This document shows positions 26,799-35,897 of a stretch of DNA of 59,470 nucleotides, piece by piece. Source of the DNA: Paenibacillus agaridevorans (GTDB taxonomy: Bacteria > Bacillota > Bacilli > Paenibacillales > Paenibacillaceae); contig NZ_BDQX01000390.1 of the NCBI RefSeq assembly GCF_003112455.1, positions 47,106-106,575 on the forward strand. Direction: 5' to 3'. Position 1 is the first letter of the stretch. Each line of letters opens with the position of its first letter. The notes beneath the pieces were generated by a model, which was given only the letters and a program-made list of their open reading frames with translations, did no database searches and was not told where the DNA came from. A program made the translations under genes and the position numbers.

Positions 26799-26823
26799 TT
26801 GTAAACGAATTAGCTTGATTATA
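26799..26823 (-). promoter_or_regulatory. -10 box and cre-like site upstream of the ADP-ribosylglycohydrolase gene
   Basis: A perfect TATAAT is read on the minus strand at 26823-26818 with no good -35, as with activated promoters. Directly downstream the plus strand reads TTGTAAACGAATTAGC, one mismatch from the catabolite-repression consensus TGNAANCGNWNNCW. A CcpA block at this position is plausible. Confidence 0.45.
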
Positions 26824-26884
26824 AGAATATGGCATGATGGAAGCCATGAACTAGATTGAGATGTTTGATGAGAATTTGTGAATT

Positions 26885-27880
26885 TTAAACCTTACTTTCT
26901 AGCAAGTTTAGAATCGCAACAACAGCCTCGGCTCTTGTCGTATGTTCATTTGGAGCGAAACGATTGCCCGGTTTGCCATGGATAATATTCGCCCCTGCCG
27001 CAGTCGCAACCGCCGACTTCGCCCAGCCCGGAATTTGATCAGCATCGGCAAAGGAGGAAAACGCTGACGCAGAAGGCGCTGCGTCTCCCATCGCCCGTAC
27101 CAGCATCGCCGTCATCTCCGCGCGAACAATGGGCTTGTCGGCGCGGAAGGCGCCATCGTCGTAACCGGCAATAAGTCCGGCCCCCGCCGCCATCGCAATC
27201 GACGGCGCCGCCCAGGCGGGAATCCGCTCCGCATCGGCGAAAGCCGGCTGCATGGCTGGCTGTGCCGGAAGCTCCAATGCGCGAACGAGCAACGCGGCGA
27301 ATTCCGCCCGGGTCACCTTGTGTTCCGGCCGGAACGTACCATCCGAATAGCCATGGACAATATCGCGCAAAACCGCTTCTTCAATCGACTTTTTCGCCCA
27401 GTGTCCATCCATATCGTTTAACGTAAACGCGGAGTCCTCCGCGTAGACTTTCAGCGCCGGCGCATACGTCGTTGTTTGAATCGCCGCGTCTACCAGCTTG
27501 ACCTCATCGAGCGTAACCGACGCTACTCCCATCGCGATTCGCTCGAAGACGACGGTGACAAGCTCGATATCGCCCGCAAGGCCGGGTTTTGGCCCTACCA
27601 GCGTATGTGCGATTCGGATGCGGTCTCTCTCCACGATCGGCGTTACCAGAAAGCCGCTATGTCCAACACTCGCCTCTTTGAGCTTCAGGCGCTGCGCGTC
27701 AAACGTAAAATCCAGTTCATAGGCATAGACGTCGCCGGTCTGCTTCGCGACAAACGTCATTTGCAGCGTTTTGCCTCCATCCGCGCGAACGCCGAATCCG
27801 ACTGAGCTGTTGCCTGCTGCTAAAGCGGCGGACGGCAGTAAGACAAGAAGCAGGCATAGTAGGAGCAGCAGGCCTTTCAT
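26885..27880 (-). CDS. Cohesin-SLH cell-surface anchoring protein
   Basis: 331 residues from the ATG at 27880, which overlaps the TGA of the giant enzyme gene (ATGA), a clear sign of coupling. A signal peptide (GLLLLLCLLLVLLPSAALAAG) is followed by a ~140-residue cohesin-like beta-sandwich (VGFGVRADGGKTLQMTFVAKQTGDVYAYELDFTFDAQRLKL to VTLDEVKLVDA) and three SLH repeats (HWAKKSIEEAVLRDIVHGYSDGTFRP; AWAAPSIAMAAGAGLIAGYDDG; GWAKSAVATAAGANIIHG). Structure like a minimal anchoring scaffoldin: SLH binds the wall, cohesin could hold a dockerin enzyme. The only dockerin-like module in sight is on the preceding gene's product. Confidence 0.88.
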   Translation of the reverse strand: MKGLLLLLCLLLVLLPSAALAAGNSSVGFGVRADGGKTLQMTFVAKQTGDVYAYELDFTFDAQRLKLKEASVGHSGFLVTPIVERDRIRIAHTLVGPKPGLAGDIELVTVVFERIAMGVASVTLDEVKLVDAAIQTTTYAPALKVYAEDSAFTLNDMDGHWAKKSIEEAVLRDIVHGYSDGTFRPEHKVTRAEFAALLVRALELPAQPAMQPAFADAERIPAWAAPSIAMAAGAGLIAGYDDGAFRADKPIVRAEMTAMLVRAMGDAAPSASAFSSFADADQIPGWAKSAVATAAGANIIHGKPGNRFAPNEHTTRAEAVVAILNLLESKV

Positions 27881-30800
27881 TGACGCGTCATCCAATCATC
27901 CAATATCATTCTCGCAACCCCAGCCAGCGTTTCGATTGTAATTTCGCCGACTCCGCCTATATCGGCTGCGGCAACCTTGTCCCAACCTTGTTCTCCTACT
28001 TTTATGCCAAAATATTGGGCGATAATCGACAGGTCGCGAATACTTACCTTCGTGGCGCCTTCCACAAGCGTGATCAGCGTCGCGGAGAAGGTTTGCCTCG
28101 CCGTCTCCAGCGCGGCTGCCGCCGCGTTGACGTTTCCTTGGCCGGATAAACCGTTGTCACGGACCGCCTTTGCCGCATTCAGCGCTTGAAGCAAGGCCGT
28201 CTTGGCCGCTTCCGGATATTGACCTAGCTTCGTGCCGGTCTGCGCCTGATCATAGATGCCCTGAACCTGTGCAATCTTGGCGTTTAACGCCGTCAATTCG
28301 GCAGGCACTACCGGAATGACCGAATTCGCGAACTGTTGTACGGCCGCATGCAGTGCGGCTGCCGCTTGATCGACCGCTGACTGTGCCGCATCCGCTTGAT
28401 CGCGTACATTTTTGGCCGACTGTATGGTTTGCTCAAGCGCAGACTTGGCGCTTGCCGGATATTGTCCGGGAGCCGTGCCGATGACCGCGTGTTGGAGCAA
28501 CGTTTCCGCGCTCGCAATAGCCGCCAACAAGGCCGTTTTATCCGCCGCTTCCACACTCGCGACAATTTGGATATTCACGGCGGCTTGCGCCGTGTCCGGC
28601 AGCCTCACTGCTCCCTCGAATGAAAGCTCGAAGCCGGACAATGCAACCGTCGTTGCTTCGCCAATCGCTGCATCTTCCTTTACCTGTCCGTGAAGCTTGA
28701 ATAACGGCTCCGTTCCGGAAAGCGCATGCTGATTGCCGGATGTAAACATCAGAATGTAGATTTGCCCCAGATCTGCGCGAACGGCGCCCGCTATCGCATA
28801 GTTTGGGTGCAGCGATTCAATCGCTTCGTCCGCCAGCATAACGGCATCGCCGTCTTGCGTCGTCGTAAATTCCAACACTTCCGGATCGTAATGGACGATA
28901 ACCTCCAATGCCGTAAAATCGGTTTCGACATGATTCACTCCGACGGTCAGCTCTATCTCTTGTCCAGGCATTTTCTCGGGGGCATTCACCGCAAGCGCCG
29001 CTTCCGCAGCATGTGGCTCCACATTTGTCTCCTCTTCGAATGGACGAATAACTCTGCTCAGTCCGCTATGCGAGATAACGATCTCCCCCGAATTCCATTC
29101 GGCGGACATAAACGTTTCACCATTGCTGCTAGTAGCATCATGTGATTTATAAGCGCCAAAATCAACCGGCACTCCGTCGATCTCTCTTGCGTCCGAGCTA
29201 TAATCCAGCTTAATCATTTTTCCGTTCAGACCTTGATATTGGATGTAGTATCCATTGTTAATGACAAACGAAATGGGATGAGCGTTCTCATTATCCAGAA
29301 TTGCTGTAATGAAGCTCTCAAAGGTTCCCGGAAACTCGACTGAGTCCGCCACTTCCATAACAAATGCTGTATTCGCCGAGTTTATTTTCGCTTCGATATC
29401 GACCCATCTCCCGGATTTTGTCCAGCTATATTGGGCAATATCGTTTACGACGCCATCCTTTAGCATCTTAATTGCAGCGTAAACATCATTTTTCCTTACA
29501 AAAACCCATCCTTCTGTTTCTACCACTTCATCCAATTGCTTTCTAGGAATCCAAAAATGACTGAATTGCGCGTAGTTGGTAATTTTATGCATTCCTACGA
29601 TTACGTTTTCTTCTTGAAAATATTTGTATGTCATGCTTTTGAAATCACCATTCCAATAAGCATGCGGCGAACCCGTATCTGTTTCATTAGGACCTGGATG
29701 ACTATCGAAAATAACCGCATCCATTGATTTACCGAATGTCAGGGACCAAGGCACCTCCTGAAAGCCCTGAAAATCTTGACCTGTAAAAGGCGCAATCTCC
29801 TGTTGAACGACAGAACCCAATGTATAATCCGGTGTCACATGGGTGTACTTCTTCAAGGTTTCCGTCTTTTCCCTGCTAGGGATGTCCGGAATCGTATAAA
29901 CAGACTTTTTCTCTTTATTCGTTAGTCTCTTATCGCGATCCCTATTAAGGGCATACAAAACATCCGAAGGCCTGTAATCGCTTATTGGAAGTAAGCCAGC
30001 CTGAACATTAATTTCCGCATACTCTTCATCTACGTCGACAATCGCGTTATCAAACAGAAAATCCATCACATAATTGGAGTGGCCATACAACATTGTTTTC
30101 GGCGAACCTACATAAGTACGGCCATGAGCGCCTCCCATGTTCCCGTCAAGAGAATCGACCGCCATATCTGCCATCAGATAATCCAGCATATCAAAAGCCA
30201 TTTGTTTCACTGTTTCATCTTTAGCAAACGTGTACAACATCGATAGACCGCCTATATCAATGCCATAATAACTGATAGAATCGTATTCTCCCATGCCGTT
30301 CTTCAGACGAATATTCATCCAGTCACGCAAATAGCCAGTGAACATGGTCTGATTCTCTAAACCCGTTTTTCCGTTCCACATCATCGCATCCGGCCACAGT
30401 TCGCTTACAAGATATCCGCTGGCAAAATAGATTAGCCGATGATTCTCGGACATAAATTCTGTCGGGTTAGAGTAGTCGATCTCTTGTAACAAGTGAGCCA
30501 ATCTCAGCCATACCTCTTCGGAAACATCCGCTTTGCCATCGAGCATGTTGTATAAAATCAGTAATTGGGCGATAAAAAAATCGGCCGCTCCATTTGCCCT
30601 GCCATTGGGCCTGCCCTCATCCCAAATCACTTCGTCTATCATCCAGTTAACGGCATCATCATAATTTTTTTCTTCGGGATTTAACATCATTTTCCCGAAT
30701 ATCTCGGTTAAGTACATTAAATGTTTTGCATAAGGCGGACGATCAGAGGTTTCATAGGCGCTTCGCATTTTGTATAACAGATTTTCTTGTCTGATTTGCG

Positions 30801-33651
30801 TACCGCCTTTAATATAGTCGATTTCCGAAAGGGCTGGAACTACTGGCGACACGATCAGATCAAGCCGTTTATCCCGATACGCTGCTTCAATCGTTATCGT
30901 ATCGGTTGCCGATGCATTCGATTTGAACCTAAACGTATCCCCGCCAAACAATTCCGCTTTATCAGCGCCGGACTTCATTGTAAAGCGAAGTCCAGGATCC
31001 TTTGTAATATACTTGGATTGGCCCCCGCCATCATGTGCTTTAATCGCGGTTAACTCTGCCAAATCAACTGTATCGTAAAGGTTTACTTCCAAATTCGATC
31101 GCTCTGCCGTAATCGAAACCGGCTCTCCTTCGAATTGCGATCCTCCAGACAGCTTTTTAATTCGGATATCGTCCATGTAAACGACACAGTTCTCTGCCCG
31201 AAAAGCAAAGCCCCCGCTCATCTCCGCACCCGATGCATAATACTGAACGACATCATCCAGTGAGAAGATGTACTGATTGTCTACAGCTTTCGCAGAGAAA
31301 GTATGCCAACCGTCATCAACTATATTTACTTTTGGTCCTGGCGAAGTATTAATTCGCATATAGTTATCTTCATTATTGCTTAGTATTCTGTAAACAAAAG
31401 GATACCCTCCCTGACCCAAATATTCACTTTGAATCGCTTTTCTTCGCATCAATATTTCAAAGGCAGTATTGTAATCGCTCTCATCTAATCTCGGTGTAAC
31501 GATTTTAATTTTTCCTTCGATTTCATAGTTGGTCCAATCTTCGTTCCCCATCAGCCTGCTAATCCCATTAGAAAGCCTGTATACCTGATTCCCGGTGGCA
31601 TCGTCAATGACTAAATCTGCCCCTGGTACCGAGAAAAATTCAGGTTGGGCCACCGTTCTCATGCCCGGATCACCAAAGGTTTCTACAATTTCCCCGCTCA
31701 TTACAGTCAGTTTCGCCGTATAAGTTTTTATTCGATAAGGATTTAGGACATCCGCAGCTGTAACCGTTATATCGTATTCGCCCGCGGCTGTCGGCGTTAT
31801 GGTGCCGGCTTCTCGATCAAAACCAAGCGAAGCCGGAAGCGTACCGAAGATCACCTTGTTGTTGGGAATGACCGTATAAGCGGATGCTGAAGTATAAGCC
31901 CGCACTTCAAAATCTGTAGTTTGACCAGGAGCAACTATTGAATCTTTAATTAAAAGCTGCAGCCCCCTGGCCGTGTGCAGTTTTGTGACTTTAAGGTTGT
32001 CAAAATAAGCTTTTGTATTTTCCGTTTGCAAATAAGCCTTGCCTTTGGTCAACGTGGTTACATATTTTCCCGAACTTATAAAGTCTACCCCCGAAGAGCT
32101 GTCCCCTTCGCTAATGAGAGTAGTTGTGCTCACTCTCTTTACTCCATCTGGCGCGTCGACACTAAACACTAAATTATCAAACATCGAAGAAGGGGATCCA
32201 TTATATGGATATTGAGAAATGAGACGATTACTGATCATCGCCGACATCTTCACGTAAGCATCGTTAAAGCTGCGACTTGTTTTATTTAGTACTCCTGCTT
32301 CTGTCGAATGAAAAGAGCCGTAGTACCACTCATTAATAGGGTTGGCATTATTGCGTGTAATGCCGATTCGATCTCGATATGCAGGCTGTGTTGCGTCATA
32401 TCTGCGAGTAGCAGAATTATATTTCAACGTATCCATATAACGAAACACATAATCTCTGTTATCGCCGCTGTTCCGCAAATGGAATGAAATTCCCCCGTTG
32501 CTGCCTGCGTTACTGTTTATTTGCTTGACATCCGCTTCAAGCATATATTCCGAATCCGCATCTGAATTTCCATATTCGCCTTCAATCTCCAAGGTACGTT
32601 TTATTCCGCCTATTCCATCTATCATTAAAGCGTGATTTCCCGGCCCATCTTCGAGTACAGCGATAGCCACATCGTTATGGGGGACAAACGATGGCGTTGC
32701 CCCCTCGAAATCTTCGCTCACGACGACTTGCCCCGCCACCCGTATCGGCGTTTCATCAAAGTTATTAATATTCAAAGCAACCGAATGGCTTAATCCCCCG
32801 AGCACGGCGGCGACTTTAGAAATACCGGCGCTAACGCCCGTAATTTTTTTCGTTCTTGTATCCACGCTTAGTTTATCCGTTTGCAAAGCAGTAACCGAAG
32901 CACTGTCGGTTACATCCACCTTCTTGCCGTTAGCGGTAGTTGCGACTACACGGTATTCCGTCGCCCCATGAACATGGATATTCCGATTCGTCAACAATAG
33001 GCGAAGCGATGTAAATGTGTCGTAATTCCGAGCAGTCAGAATCAGTTCAGGTTTCATATTTGCCTCTCTGGAATAAAAATTGACGTGACTTTCAGATGAA
33101 GCGGTACTGTTGATTGCCAGCATAAAAGCCGCTGTCCGATTAGTCATCTGGCTTCGAATATAGTCCGTTACATCAAATTCCACGACCGTGTCCGTATTTG
33201 CAATATTAATTTCCTGGAGCAGAGTAGCCGTTGCAGGGGCATTGTTCCATGTCATGCTCCCTTCTTCCCATTGTTGATCTGAACCCGTTAAACCGAAAAT
33301 CCCCACTGTCCGACTTGCGTCGGTACCTTTTGCCAATATATGAAGCTTCACTTTCGCTTGCTGAACATCGTTATCCAGAAATTCCGAATAATTAAATCGT
33401 AAAAACGACTTGCGGGCATAGGTTGCATTCGTATCGTTTTTCACCTCGAGAGTGCCAGAAGTCCCAAAATTAGTGTCCTCGTAAGTGCCTCCGCGTACAG
33501 TAGCATCCGCAACAGGAACATAATGAACAGTTGCTGCTTTCACTTCAGCCATTCTCAACCCCGGCACGCCAGAGAATCCCAAGCCGCTTAACAAGATCGA
33601 AGCAACAAGGAAACAAATAAATAGCCGTTTCAATTTATGAATCGCAAACAA
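27877..33651 (-). CDS. Giant secreted lyase-like enzyme with cohesin, FIVAR and dockerin-like modules
   Basis: About 1924 residues. The TTG at 33651 is chosen because AAGGGGG precedes it by 8 bases; another TTG lies six codons earlier. Order: signal peptide; CBM96/DNRLRE-type module (about 37-207, VPVADATVRGGTYEDTNFGTS); Ig-like region; two concanavalin-like lectin domains (about 313-550 and 654-840); alpha-toroid (about 950-1230, SENHRLIYFASGYL and DSISYYGIDIGGLSMLY as possible catalytic Asn/His/Tyr stretches); beta-sandwich (about 1250-1540); cohesin-like domain (about 1553-1697); two FIVAR repeats (about 1700-1857); C-terminal dockerin-like pair (about 1863-1922). The plan is that of toroid polysaccharide lyases; family not assigned. 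Follows GH105 by 46 bases and is coupled to the cohesin-SLH gene. Confidence 0.88.
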   Translation of the reverse strand: MFAIHKLKRLFICFLVASILLSGLGFSGVPGLRMAEVKAATVHYVPVADATVRGGTYEDTNFGTSGTLEVKNDTNATYARKSFLRFNYSEFLDNDVQQAKVKLHILAKGTDASRTVGIFGLTGSDQQWEEGSMTWNNAPATATLLQEINIANTDTVVEFDVTDYIRSQMTNRTAAFMLAINSTASSESHVNFYSREANMKPELILTARNYDTFTSLRLLLTNRNIHVHGATEYRVVATTANGKKVDVTDSASVTALQTDKLSVDTRTKKITGVSAGISKVAAVLGGLSHSVALNINNFDETPIRVAGQVVVSEDFEGATPSFVPHNDVAIAVLEDGPGNHALMIDGIGGIKRTLEIEGEYGNSDADSEYMLEADVKQINSNAGSNGGISFHLRNSGDNRDYVFRYMDTLKYNSATRRYDATQPAYRDRIGITRNNANPINEWYYGSFHSTEAGVLNKTSRSFNDAYVKMSAMISNRLISQYPYNGSPSSMFDNLVFSVDAPDGVKRVSTTTLISEGDSSSGVDFISSGKYVTTLTKGKAYLQTENTKAYFDNLKVTKLHTARGLQLLIKDSIVAPGQTTDFEVRAYTSASAYTVIPNNKVIFGTLPASLGFDREAGTITPTAAGEYDITVTAADVLNPYRIKTYTAKLTVMSGEIVETFGDPGMRTVAQPEFFSVPGADLVIDDATGNQVYRLSNGISRLMGNEDWTNYEIEGKIKIVTPRLDESDYNTAFEILMRRKAIQSEYLGQGGYPFVYRILSNNEDNYMRINTSPGPKVNIVDDGWHTFSAKAVDNQYIFSLDDVVQYYASGAEMSGGFAFRAENCVVYMDDIRIKKLSGGSQFEGEPVSITAERSNLEVNLYDTVDLAELTAIKAHDGGGQSKYITKDPGLRFTMKSGADKAELFGGDTFRFKSNASATDTITIEAAYRDKRLDLIVSPVVPALSEIDYIKGGTQIRQENLLYKMRSAYETSDRPPYAKHLMYLTEIFGKMMLNPEEKNYDDAVNWMIDEVIWDEGRPNGRANGAADFFIAQLLILYNMLDGKADVSEEVWLRLAHLLQEIDYSNPTEFMSENHRLIYFASGYLVSELWPDAMMWNGKTGLENQTMFTGYLRDWMNIRLKNGMGEYDSISYYGIDIGGLSMLYTFAKDETVKQMAFDMLDYLMADMAVDSLDGNMGGAHGRTYVGSPKTMLYGHSNYVMDFLFDNAIVDVDEEYAEINVQAGLLPISDYRPSDVLYALNRDRDKRLTNKEKKSVYTIPDIPSREKTETLKKYTHVTPDYTLGSVVQQEIAPFTGQDFQGFQEVPWSLTFGKSMDAVIFDSHPGPNETDTGSPHAYWNGDFKSMTYKYFQEENVIVGMHKITNYAQFSHFWIPRKQLDEVVETEGWVFVRKNDVYAAIKMLKDGVVNDIAQYSWTKSGRWVDIEAKINSANTAFVMEVADSVEFPGTFESFITAILDNENAHPISFVINNGYYIQYQGLNGKMIKLDYSSDAREIDGVPVDFGAYKSHDATSSNGETFMSAEWNSGEIVISHSGLSRVIRPFEEETNVEPHAAEAALAVNAPEKMPGQEIELTVGVNHVETDFTALEVIVHYDPEVLEFTTTQDGDAVMLADEAIESLHPNYAIAGAVRADLGQIYILMFTSGNQHALSGTEPLFKLHGQVKEDAAIGEATTVALSGFELSFEGAVRLPDTAQAAVNIQIVASVEAADKTALLAAIASAETLLQHAVIGTAPGQYPASAKSALEQTIQSAKNVRDQADAAQSAVDQAAAALHAAVQQFANSVIPVVPAELTALNAKIAQVQGIYDQAQTGTKLGQYPEAAKTALLQALNAAKAVRDNGLSGQGNVNAAAAALETARQTFSATLITLVEGATKVSIRDLSIIAQYFGIKVGEQGWDKVAAADIGGVGEITIETLAGVARMILDDWMTRQ

Positions 33652-33697
33652 GCCGCCATCCCCCTTCAAATTGGTAACGAAATATGATTTGACTTTG

Positions 33698-35869
33698 TTA
33701 TTTCAAATGCTTCGCCAATAAAAACATTTCTGCAGCTGCTAAAAGAACAATACCGGTACCGTGATCATCATTGATGTGGGTAGGAATATCATAGTAGTAG
33801 GAGGACTCCATGGAACAGCCGGAACCCAGACATACCCCGTATACGTTCCCTTGGGCATCTACGCAATGCTGAAGCAGCGCGCTCCAACCTTTAGTCACCC
33901 CCTCCAAAAAGGGTTTGCCTAGCCAGCCCATTCGAATGCCTCTGGCTAAAGAGAAAACAAACATGGCCGTGCATGAAGTCTCCAAATATGAAGCGCTTTC
34001 ATCTAAAACCTGATGCCATAGCCCCGAATGGTCCTGATAAGAAACAATACCAACGGCGAGGTCTCTATACATTTCAAGAAGCCATTCTCGCCCAGGATGA
34101 TCGTCAGGCAGATGAAGCAGAAGCTCTGTTAAAGCAAATAGGATCCAGCCATTCCCCCTTCCCCAAGGCACACTGCTGTTTACTCCGGTCATTGGGAAAA
34201 AAATATGGGCGAATAACCTTTTGTCCGGGAGCCAGAGACGGTTATGGAACCCCTTGGCTTGCTGGACGACTTCATCGAAATATCGCGTTTCTCCCGTCAT
34301 TCGGCCCATACGAACCAGAAACGGACAGCTCATAAAAAAATCATCCGCCCACATGGTATCGATTCGATAAAACGTCCCATCTTCCATCCGCGGTACGACT
34401 CTCATCACGGTATCAGCTAACCGATGAATGATCGGCAAAATCGTTTCGGAGCCCGTCCGCTCGTAGGTTTCTATAAACATGACTCCAATAGCTCCGCATG
34501 GATCAAGCTCTTGCAATCGCTCGGCACGCGGAATTAAGGACGGCACTCCGTATCGTGCGGCGTCCCAGAGCGCGTAATCGTGATACTGGGCCATAACTTC
34601 CATGCTGTCTGTCGCATATTGAACAACATCCGCTTTACCTATAACTTCAGCCGATTGCAACAACCCGTATAGTCCAACCTGGATTGCGTAAAACCACTGC
34701 CCGAAAAAAAATCCGTCTAAGTAAGGTCTGACAAAAGTGCCAGTGGAAGAAAGGCGCCAATACGTTTTACATTCGCCTTCGCCTGTCGAATAAGGCTGAT
34801 CAAAACGAATTCCCGCTTCAACATCAAAGCTACGCTCCAGCATCCATTCCGGCTTTTCATCCCGCTTGCCAAACGGCCCTATATAAAGCCAACGAGCGTC
34901 ATTGCCTCTTCGAGACTCAAGCCCGGGTATGCCATCCGCCCGCTGCCCGGTAGCGTGTTCCGTTATTTCCGCGCTGAATCCCCATTTGCCCGCATTTCGA
35001 CGCACGCATTTTATCAGCACCTGTCCACGCGATTTAAGCGAGTTCATCTCAAATTGCGTTTTTCCGTTAACAGTTGAACGAAACACTTCCTGCCCGTCCA
35101 TCCAAATTTTGATATCGCCTTCGAACTCAACATTCAACAGCAGGGAACCATCATTTCGTTTTTCATAAAAGGTTGTCCCGTACGCGCACGAAGCGTCCGG
35201 ACCGTACAATTCCGAAAAATCCACAAACCGACGGTTTGTCTGCTCCAAAACTTGCGGCTCCCATAATAAGAAATCCCCGGCCAATGCCTCCGCTTCTAAT
35301 CGATCACGGCTATCCTTCTCCCCTTCCTTCGAAGAGAAGGGACCGATATACGCGAATCCCTCTTCCCCTAACAGACCTTGCTGCGGAAACGTTGGACGCG
35401 TGGAAAACAAATAGTCTTTCGCCCACATCCCCGGATACCTGGGAAATCCGATAAGAAGATCAAACCCCCAGCGCTCATTGTCTTTTGCGCATTGAAGCAA
35501 CAAATCATTCCATCCCGGGTTCATCCTAATAGAAAACGTTTGTGCCCCAACGTACGCCTTCCCGTTGAACCATAGTTTTGTACTTCCATTGGCAGTAAGA
35601 ATGACCTCCTGCTCAAAATCGGCATGAAACCGGGCCGCAGCATATGCAATAGAATCGTTGGGAGCATCGGGCCAGCATGCCGTAAAATCAGCTTGATAGG
35701 GTCCAAACGGTGTTTGCTGCCTGATAAACTGATCTTTGTAAGGCCGCAAACGGATGTGTTGGCGGGGACGAGTCTCCAGCATACGCTCCGTTACGCGAGC
35801 TATCACATCGGCAGGCTCCGTTATTCCAGCTGCATAAATTGAATTCCCATCTTCCATCTTTTCATTCAT
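33698..35869 (-). CDS. GH105-type unsaturated rhamnogalacturonyl hydrolase with N-terminal beta domains
   Basis: 723 residues, ATG with GGGGAG 8 bases upstream, no signal peptide. The C-terminal ~350 residues are a GH88/GH105 toroid: YHDYALWDAARYG (near 430), TMWADDFFMSCPFLVRMGRMTG with the catalytic Asp (near 508) and PWGRGNGWILFALTELL (near 573) match B. subtilis YteR-like enzymes, which hydrate unsaturated galacturonyl-rhamnose from pectin lyase products. The N-terminal ~370 residues hold repeated beta-sandwich pieces (ANGSTKLWFNGKAYVGAQTF; GDIKIWMDGQEVFRSTVNG), an extension absent from YteR. Located between the YtcP permease and the giant lyase-like gene. Confidence 0.9.
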   Translation of the reverse strand: MNEKMEDGNSIYAAGITEPADVIARVTERMLETRPRQHIRLRPYKDQFIRQQTPFGPYQADFTACWPDAPNDSIAYAAARFHADFEQEVILTANGSTKLWFNGKAYVGAQTFSIRMNPGWNDLLLQCAKDNERWGFDLLIGFPRYPGMWAKDYLFSTRPTFPQQGLLGEEGFAYIGPFSSKEGEKDSRDRLEAEALAGDFLLWEPQVLEQTNRRFVDFSELYGPDASCAYGTTFYEKRNDGSLLLNVEFEGDIKIWMDGQEVFRSTVNGKTQFEMNSLKSRGQVLIKCVRRNAGKWGFSAEITEHATGQRADGIPGLESRRGNDARWLYIGPFGKRDEKPEWMLERSFDVEAGIRFDQPYSTGEGECKTYWRLSSTGTFVRPYLDGFFFGQWFYAIQVGLYGLLQSAEVIGKADVVQYATDSMEVMAQYHDYALWDAARYGVPSLIPRAERLQELDPCGAIGVMFIETYERTGSETILPIIHRLADTVMRVVPRMEDGTFYRIDTMWADDFFMSCPFLVRMGRMTGETRYFDEVVQQAKGFHNRLWLPDKRLFAHIFFPMTGVNSSVPWGRGNGWILFALTELLLHLPDDHPGREWLLEMYRDLAVGIVSYQDHSGLWHQVLDESASYLETSCTAMFVFSLARGIRMGWLGKPFLEGVTKGWSALLQHCVDAQGNVYGVCLGSGCSMESSYYYDIPTHINDDHGTGIVLLAAAEMFLLAKHLK

Positions 35870-35897
35870 GGGAGATACTCCCCTTCCTTTTCCGAAT

